A DNA stretch of 64,000 nt. Origin: Acanthochlamys bracteata (lineage: Eukaryota > Streptophyta > Magnoliopsida > Pandanales > Velloziaceae). Position 1 is the first letter of the stretch; the number at the start of each line of letters is the position of its first letter. A program made the translations under genes and the position numbers. Under the pieces are notes generated by a model. The model ran no database searches, was not told the DNA's origin, and saw nothing but the letters and a program-made list of their open reading frames with translations. Of the stretch, positions 9,486-20,310 are shown piece after piece. The stretch lies in NCBI GenBank assembly GCA_019914995.1, contig CM034134.1:1444145-1508144 (forward strand). The letters are read 5' to 3'.

Positions 9486-12320
9486 TAGAAGTGTAAAAAC
9501 AGGCTCGGCCCAACCTGTCCGAATCAAAGAGAACAATTAGGCCGAGCTAGTTCGAGACGGGTGTTAATTTTGAGCTCCGATTCGGCTCATTAACTTGTTA
9601 TATTTATTTATTTTTAAAATAAATAAAATTAAAAAAAAAAAAAATAATTTTAAAAACTATTATTAAATAAAAAATATTATAAATTTATAATATGTATATA
9701 ATTATATATTTGATCTTGTTCTTAGAATATTTTTATTTAAACATAATTATGAAAATTCTTTAGTCAGATTTTTATTGTGAGTTGTATGCTGTATTCTTTT
9801 GATTGCAAATTCTCAATCTTTCAAACAAGTTAGCACTTCAATTATCTCACTAGTAAGTTGTGTTATGCGTCATTCAATTATCCTTCCAGTTGTACCTAAA
9901 TATCGATTCTGAAGATACCGTTGAGATAGAAATAATCAAAATATCACGTGCTAGTTTAGAAAGTACTGGATGTCTTATTGAATGTGTCTTCCACTAGTTC
10001 AAAAATTAAAATTTTCTAGGTTTTCATCGTCTTCTACAATGACAGCATCTCTTTCAAAATATTTGTTCAAGTCCAAAGAAGACTGCATGCTGCTTGAAGT
10101 TGAAGATGCTGTTGAATTTGAACCAGGCTTGATGGAAATCAAAGACTAATTGATCATTTTTTTCTTCTTAATTTGATGAGTTTGTGCCGGTGTCGCTTGC
10201 TGTTGTTGATTCCGTAAATTACCAAACCTAATTTCATAAAGATCATAAATTTCGTACAGTATTTTACGAGCGTTAGTTATTAATAATTAAATATCAAAAA
10301 TTTCTAAATATATATCAATATATATAAGAGTATTAGTAAAATACACAAATTTAAATGTAGGATCTAACATAAATGCAAATAATATAAGAGAAATATCAAA
10401 CCAATATTTTTTTAATTTTTTAGTCATTATTGTAACTATAGGTCCAAGTAATTCATCTGCTATATGTGAATGTAACATAGTAGTTATATTAAGAATTGAA
10501 TGTAAAATTAATGGAGAAGTAGCATAGTAAATATCAGATAATAAAACAGTAGCATCACAAAAAGTTTCTAAAATTCTACAAGTTTTTCAGCAATAATCCA
10601 ATGAGTTTCAGTAAATATATTTTTACCTATTCTTGTATTATAAAAAATCATAAGCATATTTTTATAATCTAAAATACTTTTTAATATTAAAAAAATAGAA
10701 TTCTATCTTACTGGCATATCAAGGTTGAACTTTTGAGGCTTTAGATGTTTTGCTATACAATGTCTTTTATATTCAGCTTGAACTAATAATTTAAGAAATA
10801 GCAACGCGAATATCATTAATCTGTTCACTTACCAGTTGCATACCTGATTGTACGATCAGGTTGATAATATGGTAAGCACAACGTTGGTGTAGTAAAATTT
10901 CTCCCATATATGAGCTTAGCTTCATCTCAAGAAATCAAATTGCTTTGGTATTTACTGAAGCATTATCTAAGATGATGGAGACAATGCGGTTACTTATGCA
11001 CCATTCTTTAACTACACTTATAATACGCTTTCAGAAATATTTTTAGCAATATGTGTGGAATCAATAAGTCTAAAACTAATATTTTTTTTTTTTGCATAAT
11101 CCATTGTGAATCTAAGTAATGTGCAACAACACTTAAATAATCTTGTTTAGCTCTACCGCTCCAAATATCAGATGTTAACGTAAGAGAAAAATTTAATGAA
11201 TTTAATTCATAATTTTATATAGTGCGCATTTTATTGTAATAATTAATAATATCGCTTCTAGTATTTGTTTTACTAACTTTTTGAAATTGTGGACAATATA
11301 CTCTTTTAATATGTTCTTAAAAAAAAATGACTCACCAAAATTAATAGGTAAATTCATAGCACAAATCATATGGGTAAGATTCTCTAACTATATTAGAGTT
11401 ATAAAACCAAGTATTTACCGAACCATCCGTGTTGAATTGAAGTTGAGTTTGTGAAGTTTCCATTCCAATTTCTTTTTTGAAAGCATATTTTTTACCATGT
11501 GCTATTAAATATCGGGTTCTTGCACTAGGATTAGCAGTTAAAACTTTTTTCAAAAACTTATATTTTGCCATTTTTTATTTAGTACCATCACTTTGCACTG
11601 TATATTCGGTAGTGAAATAGTTACAAGCTTCAGAAGTTGTGACTTTTGAACGTTTTACTGTTGTCGATGTCCATCCTGAAGCCAAACTACTTCCAACACT
11701 TGGAATTGGAGGATTTTCGTCGTATCTTTGATGAAAACTTCTTCTTGTATTGGAGGAACATTATCTCCTTCCTTCATACAAGTAATATCTATTTCCTTCA
11801 AATTTGATCGTCTATGCCATAGTCATCCATATCAAGATTAATGGTACGAAAATTTCAATCCATTTGAAATAACAACTAAAATTTTTTTAGAATTGAAGAA
11901 ATGTGAATTTATTTTAAAATAAAGTAAGAAAAATTATTTTTATAATTTTGTATGAGTTTGAGTAGAATGAAAATGAGAATTGAAAAAATTGTGTAAAAAA
12001 TAAATGAGAATATGATGTATTTATAGGTGAAAAGTTGAATTTAAAAAAAAATTAACGTTGCAGATTGCATCCAATGGTCATGTTGATGTCAGCATAATAG
12101 TATTTATTTTTTTGACCTGATCGACGGTCAATATTGACTAGTCAAAGGAACAGTACCGGACGGACGAGCCGACAAATTCGGCCCATCTTGCCTGCTGGAT
12201 CGGGCCGGACCAGCCAGGCCCGATCCTGCCATTGTTTATCGAACCGGACAGGCCTAGGCCCGGGCTAACTAACCGAGCCGTGGGCCAGCCCGTTTTGCCT
12301 GGCCTATTTTTGCAACTCTA
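9486..12320 (-). mobile_element. hAT-superfamily DNA transposon, 2.8 kb, transposase decayed
   Basis: The element runs from TAGAAGTGTAAAAACAGGC (9486-9504) to GCCTATTTTTGCAACTCTA (12302-12320). The second end, reversed and complemented, matches the first at 15 of 19 positions. Both ends are flanked by the perfect 8-bp duplication ACTATAGA. Inside each end lie GC-rich subterminal stretches (about 9507-9560 and 12150-12300) dense in GGCC and CCGG, standing out against the AT-rich background. The centre carries a minus-strand transposase relic. With matching ends and duplication this is a complete insertion, but it cannot encode its own transposase. Confidence 0.88.
10120..11840 (-). pseudogene. 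hAT transposase relic (BED finger / RICESLEEPER-type)
   Basis: The minus strand around 11571-11341 has an open frame whose core KVLTANPSARTRYLIAHGKK is the BED zinc finger pattern, except that the positions usually held by Cys and the second His read Y or A. A following block near 11215-11060 reads LTSDIWSGRAKQDYLSVVAH, a hallmark of plant hAT transposases (the DIW-S region). A block near 10960-10840 contains LLHQRCAYHIINLIVQSGMQ, matching the conserved CAxHxxNL motif with one substitution. These blocks lie in different frames separated by stops, so the gene is dead. The C-terminal dimerisation domain was not recognised. Confidence 0.8.
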
Positions 12321-12328
12321 ACTATAGA

Positions 12329-13122
12329 AGTCCGTTCCGTCAGAAATAATTTAAAAATAAATTCAATAAATTCCAAATAAATTTAAATTTTGATAAAAAT
12401 TTAAATTTCTTAAAATTAAGAAGAAAGCAATACATTTATGTTGCAAGAGTTACTTTTCTTTCCATATTTTGAAATGTTTAAAAGAATAATTCTAACTCAC
12501 AAGTTAATTGGGAAAGACAATAAATTCATTCATAGAGCATGTTTCAGTTACAAAATAAATTTTTTTGTATTCAAATTTTTAATTTTATTAATTCATTGAA
12601 TTTAATTGTCATTCAAATTTATTTTGCATTTTTAACACATCAAACTTTAATTTTAATAAAATTTAATTGATCTTACATCTATCAAACTTACTTTCATTGA
12701 ATAGTACTTTTTACAAATTCATATAATTAAATCACATTTTTAAATTCAAAATTTTAGACTTAAATTTTTATAAAAAGTAAAATTAAAATTCAGAATAAAA
12801 TGCATAAAAAAATTATTAAAATATATAAATGATCATAAACTTTCTTTATCTAAATTATTGGCCTAGAATATTCTACATATTCATCTTTATCATGTTGTGC
12901 CAACTTTTGCCCATTATCACATATTTCTTTTACTACTCCTCTCCAACTTTTTTTGCTCTTTTGCATAAAGCTTGCTTTTCCTTCTTTGAGAAACACAAAA
13001 AAAGAGAAGTCTATATAAAGTTACATAAGGAGCAAAAGCTGTAGTACAAGTGATAAAGCTATCAAATAAATGATAATAAGCTCAAAAATAAAAGCTGCTG
13101 CTTGCCAAGATCCTTGCTTCCA
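12329..13122. other. Intergenic, AT-rich, no recognised gene
   Basis: This stretch lies between the hAT element and the 3' end of the PDLP-like gene. The section at about 12540-12780 is an AT-rich repeat with an alternating AAATTTAATT texture seen elsewhere in the window (about 16750-16880). No domain is recognisable in the 71-codon frame at 12829. Confidence 0.45.
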
Positions 13123-16024
13123 TTACTTACCTACATATGAAGCAACACAAACAATTATCAGGTTGCATGATAAACTTGATCAAACAAAAAGACAATTATT
13201 TTAATGCTAAAGTATAAAATTAATAGATCTGCATAAAAGAGCGACCAAGGTTTTGCTAGAAGAAAAGAGTCGAAAGTAATAGTAGGAAATTTTGGACTCA
13301 CCTTTGGACGACCTATTAATGAGTGAAAGGAAAATGATAAGCAACGCAATTCCCGCGAGGAGCCCAATAATTATTGCCAGTGTCTTGCCAGTATCATCTT
13401 CTTAAAAGAAAAAAAAAAGTTAACATATATAAGAAGAGTGCCTTTTAGTGCCTATCATATATATATATATATGTGTGTGTCTGAAAAAAATATGTGCATA
13501 TTATCATCTTAGATATATATTGGCGCACATTGATCCATATAAGTTCGTAAAAAGCACAAAATCTAATCTTCACTATTGAATATGATGAACTATGAGTAGT
13601 AACACGCTGTTAAAATTTTAATTTAATCGATTAACGAATCGATGTCCATCCTACTTTTAAATCAAGATGACAAAAAAAGAAAATTATCTTAAATTTTGCT
13701 ATTTTTTTCAATTTTTTTTATCATTTTGATCAAGAGGGCGGTTGGAAATCGATTCGTGATCTGATTTAGCTAAAATTTTAGTAATGTGTTAATTAATCAT
13801 AATTTTTCATATCTAACAGTGTAAATTAAATTTTGAACTCTCTACTCATTTATATGGACCGCTATAAGATCGCAATACGCACATATCTTCTAGTTGACAT
13901 ATAAAATTAGAATTCTTTTAGTTGACACATATAAGGTGATGCTTAGGAGCGCTTAAAATAAATAGCTTTTTTAGAATGAAACTTATTTTGAAAATAATTT
14001 GAACTTTTTTGACTTAAACAAATAAAAATTATACAACATAAAATTCACATTATACTTTCTCAACTTTTTTTAAAAAAAGTAAAATATTATAAAATTTATT
14101 AAAAAATATGAAACTTTTTTAAAATAAAAAATTATGAATTTTAACTAAAAAAGTTACTTTTACATATAAGATTAGTTTTGCAAGTGATAGAAATATATAA
14201 AAAAATAACTTCACCAAATTGAGAGAACTAATATTAATAAACCAATCTTTCTGAAAAGAGGAACACTTTCAAAAAACGATCATGGGGATCAAGATATGAT
14301 CAATTCCATATGGATCAAACTTTGATGGCAATAATGTTGAGATTCAATCATAAGATACATAAAAAAGCAATCTTTTCTCTTTCAAACATTTTAATTTATT
14401 GTCTTTTCTTTGGGAGCCTTTAATAAAGGATGTAGAAGGAGATTCAATATATTGTCTAGTATCTTGAAAAGCAAACACTTGAACAAAGAGAGAGGGTGGC
14501 CACCAATCTATGTCTAAAGGTGTGAATCCTTTTAAGAGTGGTCTTTAAAACTTGATTATCCATTTTTTTCAAAGTAAAGTTATGAGTTCTTAATTTTAGT
14601 ACCAACTCGTGACCCAATTAGTGTTTTTATAATATCATTTTGTTATAATTTTACTGTGTTAAAAACTATTAGAATATGATATTGTAATATCTATGCAGAT
14701 TTAGATTGATATTAAGGCTCCATTTAGAATTACTTAGTGCTACTTATTTTATCGTTTATTTAATTTTTCGTTTACGAAAATTTTTTTTACACTGCCTTAA
14801 ATATGAGTAAATTATACGTTATAAAATTATTATATATATTTTAAACAAATAAAATAACTTTATCTTTTTAAAAATAATTTATTTTAAGTAATCTAAAATA
14901 ACCTTGAATCTAGTCTCACCATAAAATTGGCCTCAAAAGATATTAACTAACTTCAAAGTGCAGCATTTCACTTGCCAATGTACAGTTTGTTTACCACTCT
15001 TATTTACAGAACTCATTCTTCACACACATCTACACTTCATTAATTCTTCATTTTACACAAAACCTAAAAAAAGAGAAAAAGATTTGAACTAGAACAACAC
15101 ACCCTTAATTAATTCATTAGAGCTCACGAAAACAAAATCGAAGAAAACAAGATAACAACAAACACCAAAGAAACTTCTTACCACTAGAACGGGAAGAAGC
15201 ATAATCATCTCTACTACTTGACCAATACCGTGCATAACATTTTCCGAGATAAACCTCGCCGGAGACGGCAAACCCGCACCCGCTACGTAACTGATCAACT
15301 GCGTTATTCACGCATTCACCGCATTCTTTCGAGTTGATATCTCCTACGCACTGTCTCTCTGCTTGAACTTCTCCTGCTGCTCCATTACGGTACCTGTTAA
15401 TACAGTTCATAACAGAGTATAATGACGCGAAAAAAATGTTCTAGATTAAACTGTTAGATTTAGTGAATAGTTCAGATTAAGTACTCACCCTTCTGCTGCA
15501 CTCCCTTGCACTGCAGCGAGGGCAGCATCTCGTTCTCCTGCGAGATTCGAAGAAGTATAGATCCCATCACTGCCTCCAGGACTAGGGCCACAACGTTTGT
15601 ATAACAACATAGTGTCAGGTTTGCCTATGAAACTTTCATTTCCATAACGAATAAAGCAGCCACGTAGCTGAATAGCTCCGCCGCATGCAGAAGGACAGAG
15701 TTCGCCAAGCTGAGTTAAAGCCGACCTGACGCATGACTGACAAGTGGATCCTGGCAAATCTCCTCGGCACTGGAACAGGCCGGAAACCGGCGGGGAAAGA
15801 TTAGCAGTTGATGATGTGAAGTTTCCGTAGGATGAGAAACTTGCTGCGTTGGCGAGGGAGGTGAGTATGGAGTCTGCATTGAGTTGGTATGGTGTTCCAG
15901 CGGCGTATTGTAGTTGAGAGCAACCGGCGTAGATGAACGCCGTTGTGTCTTCGCCGGAAACTTGATAAGAAAGAGAGGCACTGAAGAAGAAGAAGAACAG
16001 GGGCAAGATCTTGAGCTTGAACAT
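13123..16024 (-). CDS. Plasmodesmata-located-protein-like (two DUF26/Gnk2 domains, one TM)
   Basis: Four exons: 16024-15489, 15393-15182, 13400-13302 and 13130-13123, all GT-AG, with splice phases that join without a break to give 284 residues. Order: a signal peptide of about 24 residues (MFKLKILPLFFFFF...); a first DUF26 with C86-x8-C95-x2-C98; a second with C194-x8-C203-x2-C206; a single transmembrane helix at about 255-277 (TLAIIIGLLAGIALLIIFLS); and a very short basic tail. This architecture, without a kinase domain, defines plasmodesmata-located proteins, which regulate callose and symplastic traffic from the plasmodesmal plasma membrane. The start chosen is the ATG immediately before the signal peptide; an upstream in-frame ATG at 16096 would bury the signal. 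The last coding exon contributes only three codons including the stop. If intron 3 is retained, a different, longer tail results. Intron 2 (1.8 kb) contains AT-rich repeat DNA. Confidence 0.88.
13932..14910. repeat. AT-rich repeat blocks inside PDLP-like intron 2
   Basis: Two blocks, about 13935-14165 and 14705-14905, consist of long A/T runs of the same type as the MITE-like elements elsewhere. The second begins TTTAGAATTACTTAGTGCTA and ends with TTTTAAGTAATCTAAAATAA, an imperfect inverted match. Between them lies non-repetitive intron sequence. A (TA)n/(TG)n run sits nearby at 13457-13480. Confidence 0.35.
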
Positions 16025-17386
16025 TGTTTGATTGTTTGTTGTGTTGCAGTAGTGATGGAAGTGGAGGTGAAGATATTTGGGGAAGTTGTGTCGCAATATT
16101 TAGAGAGGTAGCAGGTGGAAGAGAAGCTGGTATTTGATAAAAAAGAGATATTAAAGTGTGTTTTATTTTCCACACAAATTGACTTTTTTATATTAAAAAT
16201 AATTTATAAAAAATTAAATTGATCAACAGATAATATGTATATTTTAAATTTTTTTTTATTATCCTAATCAAAAAATTGAATCGGGGTATATTTCTGATCC
16301 GACTAAGTAATAATTTTATCACAAAAATTTGAACTTATAATTTTTTATATTCAACGATTAAAATTAAATTAAAAATATTATCAGCGGCCGATAACTATTT
16401 TTATATATTTTGTCTAGTATTAACACTTATATAATTTGTTTATATTTTAATATGCAAATTGAAACTGTTTTTCTAAATATCTTACATGCTCAACTATCTC
16501 AGATGCGTTCTTTTAAGATAAAAGAAATAACCCATTGCGTATACCCCTTTGTCCAAAATAGTGCTGCTAGTGCATTATGATTATATGTAATTATAATTTC
16601 ATAATTGGGTTCTCTTTTAATTAAAGATTTAGTATAAGTTTTATATTTGCGAATAAAAATAAGATATGCACCTTCTAATGCTTGTTCGAGTTTTGAATGT
16701 AATATTTTGGAAGTGTTTACCAACAATTTTATACATATATTCTATGTAAAACTCACTTTAAATCAAAGTACACACAAAAATTAAACTCAATTTTTCTTTA
16801 AGAATTACACTTTCAAAATTTAAATTATAAAACTAAAAGTTTATTTTAAACTCGCTTTTACTAATAAATGAATTTAAATACTGAACACATTTTCGATAAG
16901 TAACTCGAGTACTCTATTTGTATTATTTTTCACTAACATTTTGTTTATCAAGTGGAACTGGGAGGCAGTGTTTAATTTGGAAGAGTTTTTTATGTTTTGT
17001 TACATATAGAAGTAGTAATGCTTATCTTATTTCTATTATTTTTAAAGTATCACGATTGATTTGAGTAGTATTAATTCCGTGTGTCTTATGTTTTTCTTTC
17101 ATTTCTCTTTAAAATTTAAACCTTGTCTATTCTAATTTATAAAGAATAAGGATGTGTTTGAATTAGTAGAAAGTAAGTTCTACAAAACTGAATCGGTAAA
17201 ACTGAATTGGTAAAGTGAATTAGATATGCATTCATAAGAAGTAAATCAGAGATAAACTGAAATACAAAATAAATTTGAATTCAAAATCTTACAATAAAAA
17301 TAAATTGTTTAAGATTGAAATACATCTAAATTCTTATCCATTCTATTTAAACTACATACAATCTAAAATGGTAATATTGCATTATA
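16025..17386. other. Intergenic, promoter side of the PDLP-like gene
   Basis: No gene was recognised. The 75-codon minus-strand frame at 16499-16726 has no motif I know. About 16140-16420 and 17150-17390 are AT-rich repeat-like sequence. Confidence 0.4.
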
Positions 17387-17394
17387 GTTATTCG

Positions 17395-17864
17395 CATAGT
17401 TGTAAAAATAGATCAGACATCGATCCGAAACTGTATCGGGTCGACGGGTCGTGGATTGACCCGGCGGGTCAATCAGCAGGTGCATATCAATCCAGTTTAG
17501 ACAACATTCTAGACTTATACTTACTAAACAAGCTCACAAAGCAAGCATACAAGGTATGTATGTTCGCAAAAACAACATTATATATGTACATGAAGACGAA
17601 CTAAAATGAAAATTGTTTGGCATGAGATGAAGGTAGGATTGAAGGAGTTGAAAAATCAGCGAAAACATAGTGCGAAAAGAATGAGTACGATTGAAGAAGA
17701 GGAGCTAATTCGTACTGATCGACGGGTCAATCTGTACCCTTTTCGGATTGATTCGGATCAATCAAGATAGATTGCATGGACGAGTTATTTATAAATCTGG
17801 ATAGATTTACCGTTTAAATTGATGATTTTGGATTGATTTGGATGGGCCAATCTATGCAAGTATG
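17395..17864. mobile_element. Non-autonomous hAT-like element, 470 bp
   Basis: Flanked by a perfect 8-bp duplication GTTATTCG at 17387-17394 and 17865-17872. The left end is CATAGTTGTAAAAATAGATC; the right end in reverse complement is CATACTTGCATAGATTGGCC, so the terminal 8 bases match at 7 of 8. Subterminal GC-rich motifs such as GGGTCGACGGGTC and GACGGGTCAATC are typical of hAT subterminal repeats. There is no transposase, so mobilisation would need an element in trans. Confidence 0.8.
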
Positions 17865-18045
17865 GTTATTCGACGTAACACTTTCTTTTTCCTTTTCTAT
17901 AAGCCAAAATAAAAGAAAATTCTTGCATTTTCTTGAATCCTTACTTTTCTCTTTGGACTTATTTTTTTCACTTTTAAGTGTTTACTTGATAGTGTCATCA
18001 ACATATATGCCATTCATACTTCTTCCAAAGATTAGCGCATGAAAA

Positions 18046-18050
18046 GAATA

Positions 18051-18088
<38 letters not shown>
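18046..18088. repeat. (AAT)n microsatellite
   Basis: About 14 consecutive AAT/ATA trinucleotide units in an AT-rich intergenic region. Simple sequence repeats like this commonly vary in length between individuals. Confidence 0.9.
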
Positions 18089-18090
<2 letters not shown>

Positions 18091-18114
18091 TAAAATGCTC
18101 TTATTATTTAACTG

Positions 18115-18645
18115 AGTACTTGTTTATTTATTAAAAGGTGAGTCAAAAATTAATTCTTAAAATGTTAATTTTAAAAAATTACATTATTAAAGAGTAAACT
18201 TTTAAAAATAAATTTCTAAAAATAAATATAAAGAATTATCTAAATTTATTTTCAAGAGTGATAAAATAATACGAATAAAATCAAATACGCCTTGAATACA
18301 ATATTTTCTAGTAGATAAGTTATGATAAAACACATTCTCTGAATACAAAAAGCTTTCGACCTTCAAGGATGAAGCTGTAGGACTAGTTAAAAAAAGGTTC
18401 ATAATGCATTTCATAAATCTCGACATTTTCTTCTTCTTGTCGTTCTCCTTAACTTAATCAATAATTGACCTGAAAATATGCCTTAAGAAATGGAGAAGTT
18501 TTGATTGAAATGTCAATAAAAATTTTCAAGATAGGGACGCGAATAAATTCTTAGCCTACTGATTGTCTTAAGTTAACCCTATAATCGTTAAGCAATTAAT
18601 TGCTTACAAATGGATTATTAATTTAGCAGCATGATGGAATCATCT
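18115..18645. repeat. Left copy of a direct repeat of about 500 bp flanking a copia element
   Basis: This block is repeated in the same orientation at about 24170-24645. Shared, ordered segments include GATGAAGCTGYAGGACTAG, AATATGCCTTAARAAATG-like DNA, GAAGTTTTGATTGAAATGT, TTTTCAAGATAG-GACGCGAA and GCAATTAATTGCTTACAAAT. The two copies differ by many substitutions and small indels, so the duplication is old. It has no recognised coding content. Confidence 0.7.
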
Positions 18646-18839
18646 TAATTAAGGAAGAACAAGTCATGAAAAAAGTCACAATAAAGAAGGATAGTTACTA
18701 GTGATCCACTTGTGATGGTTACTTAAAATAGAACTAGAATTGAAGCTAAAACTAATTTTTTTTTTCTTTGACAGGAGCTGCCCTCTCATGAGGCCTTACA
18801 CAAATTTATAATGTATTCTCAACAAGTACACATAAATGT

Positions 18840-19075
18840 TTGGCTAAGCGTTGCAATTTTATTTCATTCCAAATAAATAATTTATATTTTAAAATAAATT
18901 TTTAGATTATTTATAAAAAATTTTAATTTTGAAAAGTATAAAAAATTTTATGTTATAAAATTTTTATCTATATAATCTTTATTATATTTTTAGGTTAAAA
19001 AAATCAAGATCGTTTCTTGAAAAATTTATAAAATATTTTTAATTTCATAATCCCTCCTAAATGTGTTCTAAAATC
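18840..19075. mobile_element. AT-rich block, probable decayed MITE
   Basis: About 235 bp of A/T runs, beginning near AATGTTTGGCTAAGCG and ending near CCTAAATGTGTTC. It has the texture of the small AT-rich family, but the terminal inverted repeats are weak. Confidence 0.3.
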
Positions 19076-19156
19076 TGTAGTGTTATCTAGTGGGTTAGCT
19101 TCTAAAGAACAAAAGTCCTCTGCTCTCATTTATTGCAGAAATCAATAGCAATATTC

Positions 19157-19610
19157 TGTTAGAATTTTCATAATTTTATATAATATTCAAATTACGTAGA
19201 TCATAATTCCAAAATTAAAAACTTAATGATGTTCTAAATAAATTCAATCTACATTAATCCATAGCATTTTTTGGAAGCAATTGTTTGTCTTTTGGAAAGC
19301 TTAATTTCTCTCTTTTAATCTCCTCTTAATTCTAAAGAAGAAAATTTTAGTTCATAAAAATCTAGTTGAAGAACAGAGATGACCAAGATCTATCTTTTAT
19401 AATGATTATATTCATTATCCATTAACTATCATAATGGATGAAATATTTAGTTCCTTAAGTCACTAACGTGTGAATTTTAACATTCACACATTCATTGCCC
19501 ACTATCTACAATAATGTATAATATATATGCTCTTAAATTAACCAATAAGATTTAATAAACTTAATTTATAAAATTATTTTAACATATAAGCCACATATAA
19601 TATTCTCACA
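19157..19610 (-). repeat. 3' LTR of the first copia element
   Basis: 454 bp beginning TGTTAGAATTTT and ending TATTCTCACA in plus orientation. It matches 23065-23535 through ordered shared segments, for example TTCTAAAGAAGAAAA, GACCAAGATC-ATCTTTTATAA, CATTCACACATT-AT and GCCACATATAA. Because the pol relic between them reads on the minus strand, this left copy is the 3' LTR. Confidence 0.8.
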
Positions 19611-20124
19611 CTTGGTTCATGTATTAAATTTAACTTCACATTTTAATAAAATATAATGTGCAAAGTATAAAAATTAAATCCATTCATTTATTAGTTATAT
19701 CATAATATCATCATTAAGTAAAGACTAATATGAGTCATGTCCATTCTATATCATTAACTCGACATTGTTTCCTCTATATACTACAAAATTAGTCTTAAAC
19801 TTAACATGATTGATAAATAGGATATACAATAGTGTTATTTCTTATGACTTATTTACTATAGGTTCATCTAAATTAATATCAGAATGAGGAGCATCATTCA
19901 TTTATTGTTTTTGTAAGCTCTTAAACTATTTTAGAACTGTAGGAACAATAATCTTATAAGAGGTTGAGGATAAATGAACTTTTACCATAACCTTTTTAAA
20001 TTCCACTTTATGTGGATCTTGACTCCCATTGTCTTCACTATGTTTTCAATGAACCTATCATTTCCAATTTCCAAAATTATTGTATTATGGTTAGAACAAT
20101 AAAATCTACACCCTTTTAATTATT

Positions 20125-20310
20125 CTAGATAATCAATGAAAAAATACTAATTGTTCTTACATCTAGTTTCTTTTCATATGGATTATAAATGATTACTTTC
20201 GCCAAGCAACTCCAAACATGCATATGTTTTAAATTGGGTTTTCTTTCTATCCATAGTTCAAATAGAGTTTCTAGAACTGCTTTTCTAAGAACCCTGTTCA
20301 GTAAGTACAT
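20125..20310 (-). pseudogene. Copia integrase C-terminal relic
   Basis: The minus-strand peptide has LFELWIERKPNLKHMHVWSC followed by IYNPYEKKLDVRTIS. This is the conserved Ty1/copia stretch (P-E-W-GRKPNL-H-W-C, then the K-L-RT-SG region) at the end of the integrase core. Flanking frames are full of stops, so no functional protein is made. Confidence 0.8.

Noticed and set aside
12829..13044. A 71-codon hydrophobic frame
   Set aside because: T-rich low-complexity sequence with no family resemblance.
15715..16175. Open frames of 124-152 codons overlapping PDLP exon 1 on the same strand in other frames
   Set aside because: They are shadows of the DUF26 coding exon, rich in Ser/Thr/Pro with no domain, while the frame of the PDLP model has the signal peptide and cysteine motifs.
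16499..16726. A 75-codon minus-strand frame as a small gene or transposon fragment
   Set aside because: No recognisable motif, no splice context, and it lies in repeat-rich AT sequence.
18300..18640. A caleosin exon 5 relic inside the direct repeats of about 500 bp
   Set aside because: The translated stretch shares only a few residues with exon 5 (a TS--A-SS pattern) and cannot be aligned without many gaps.
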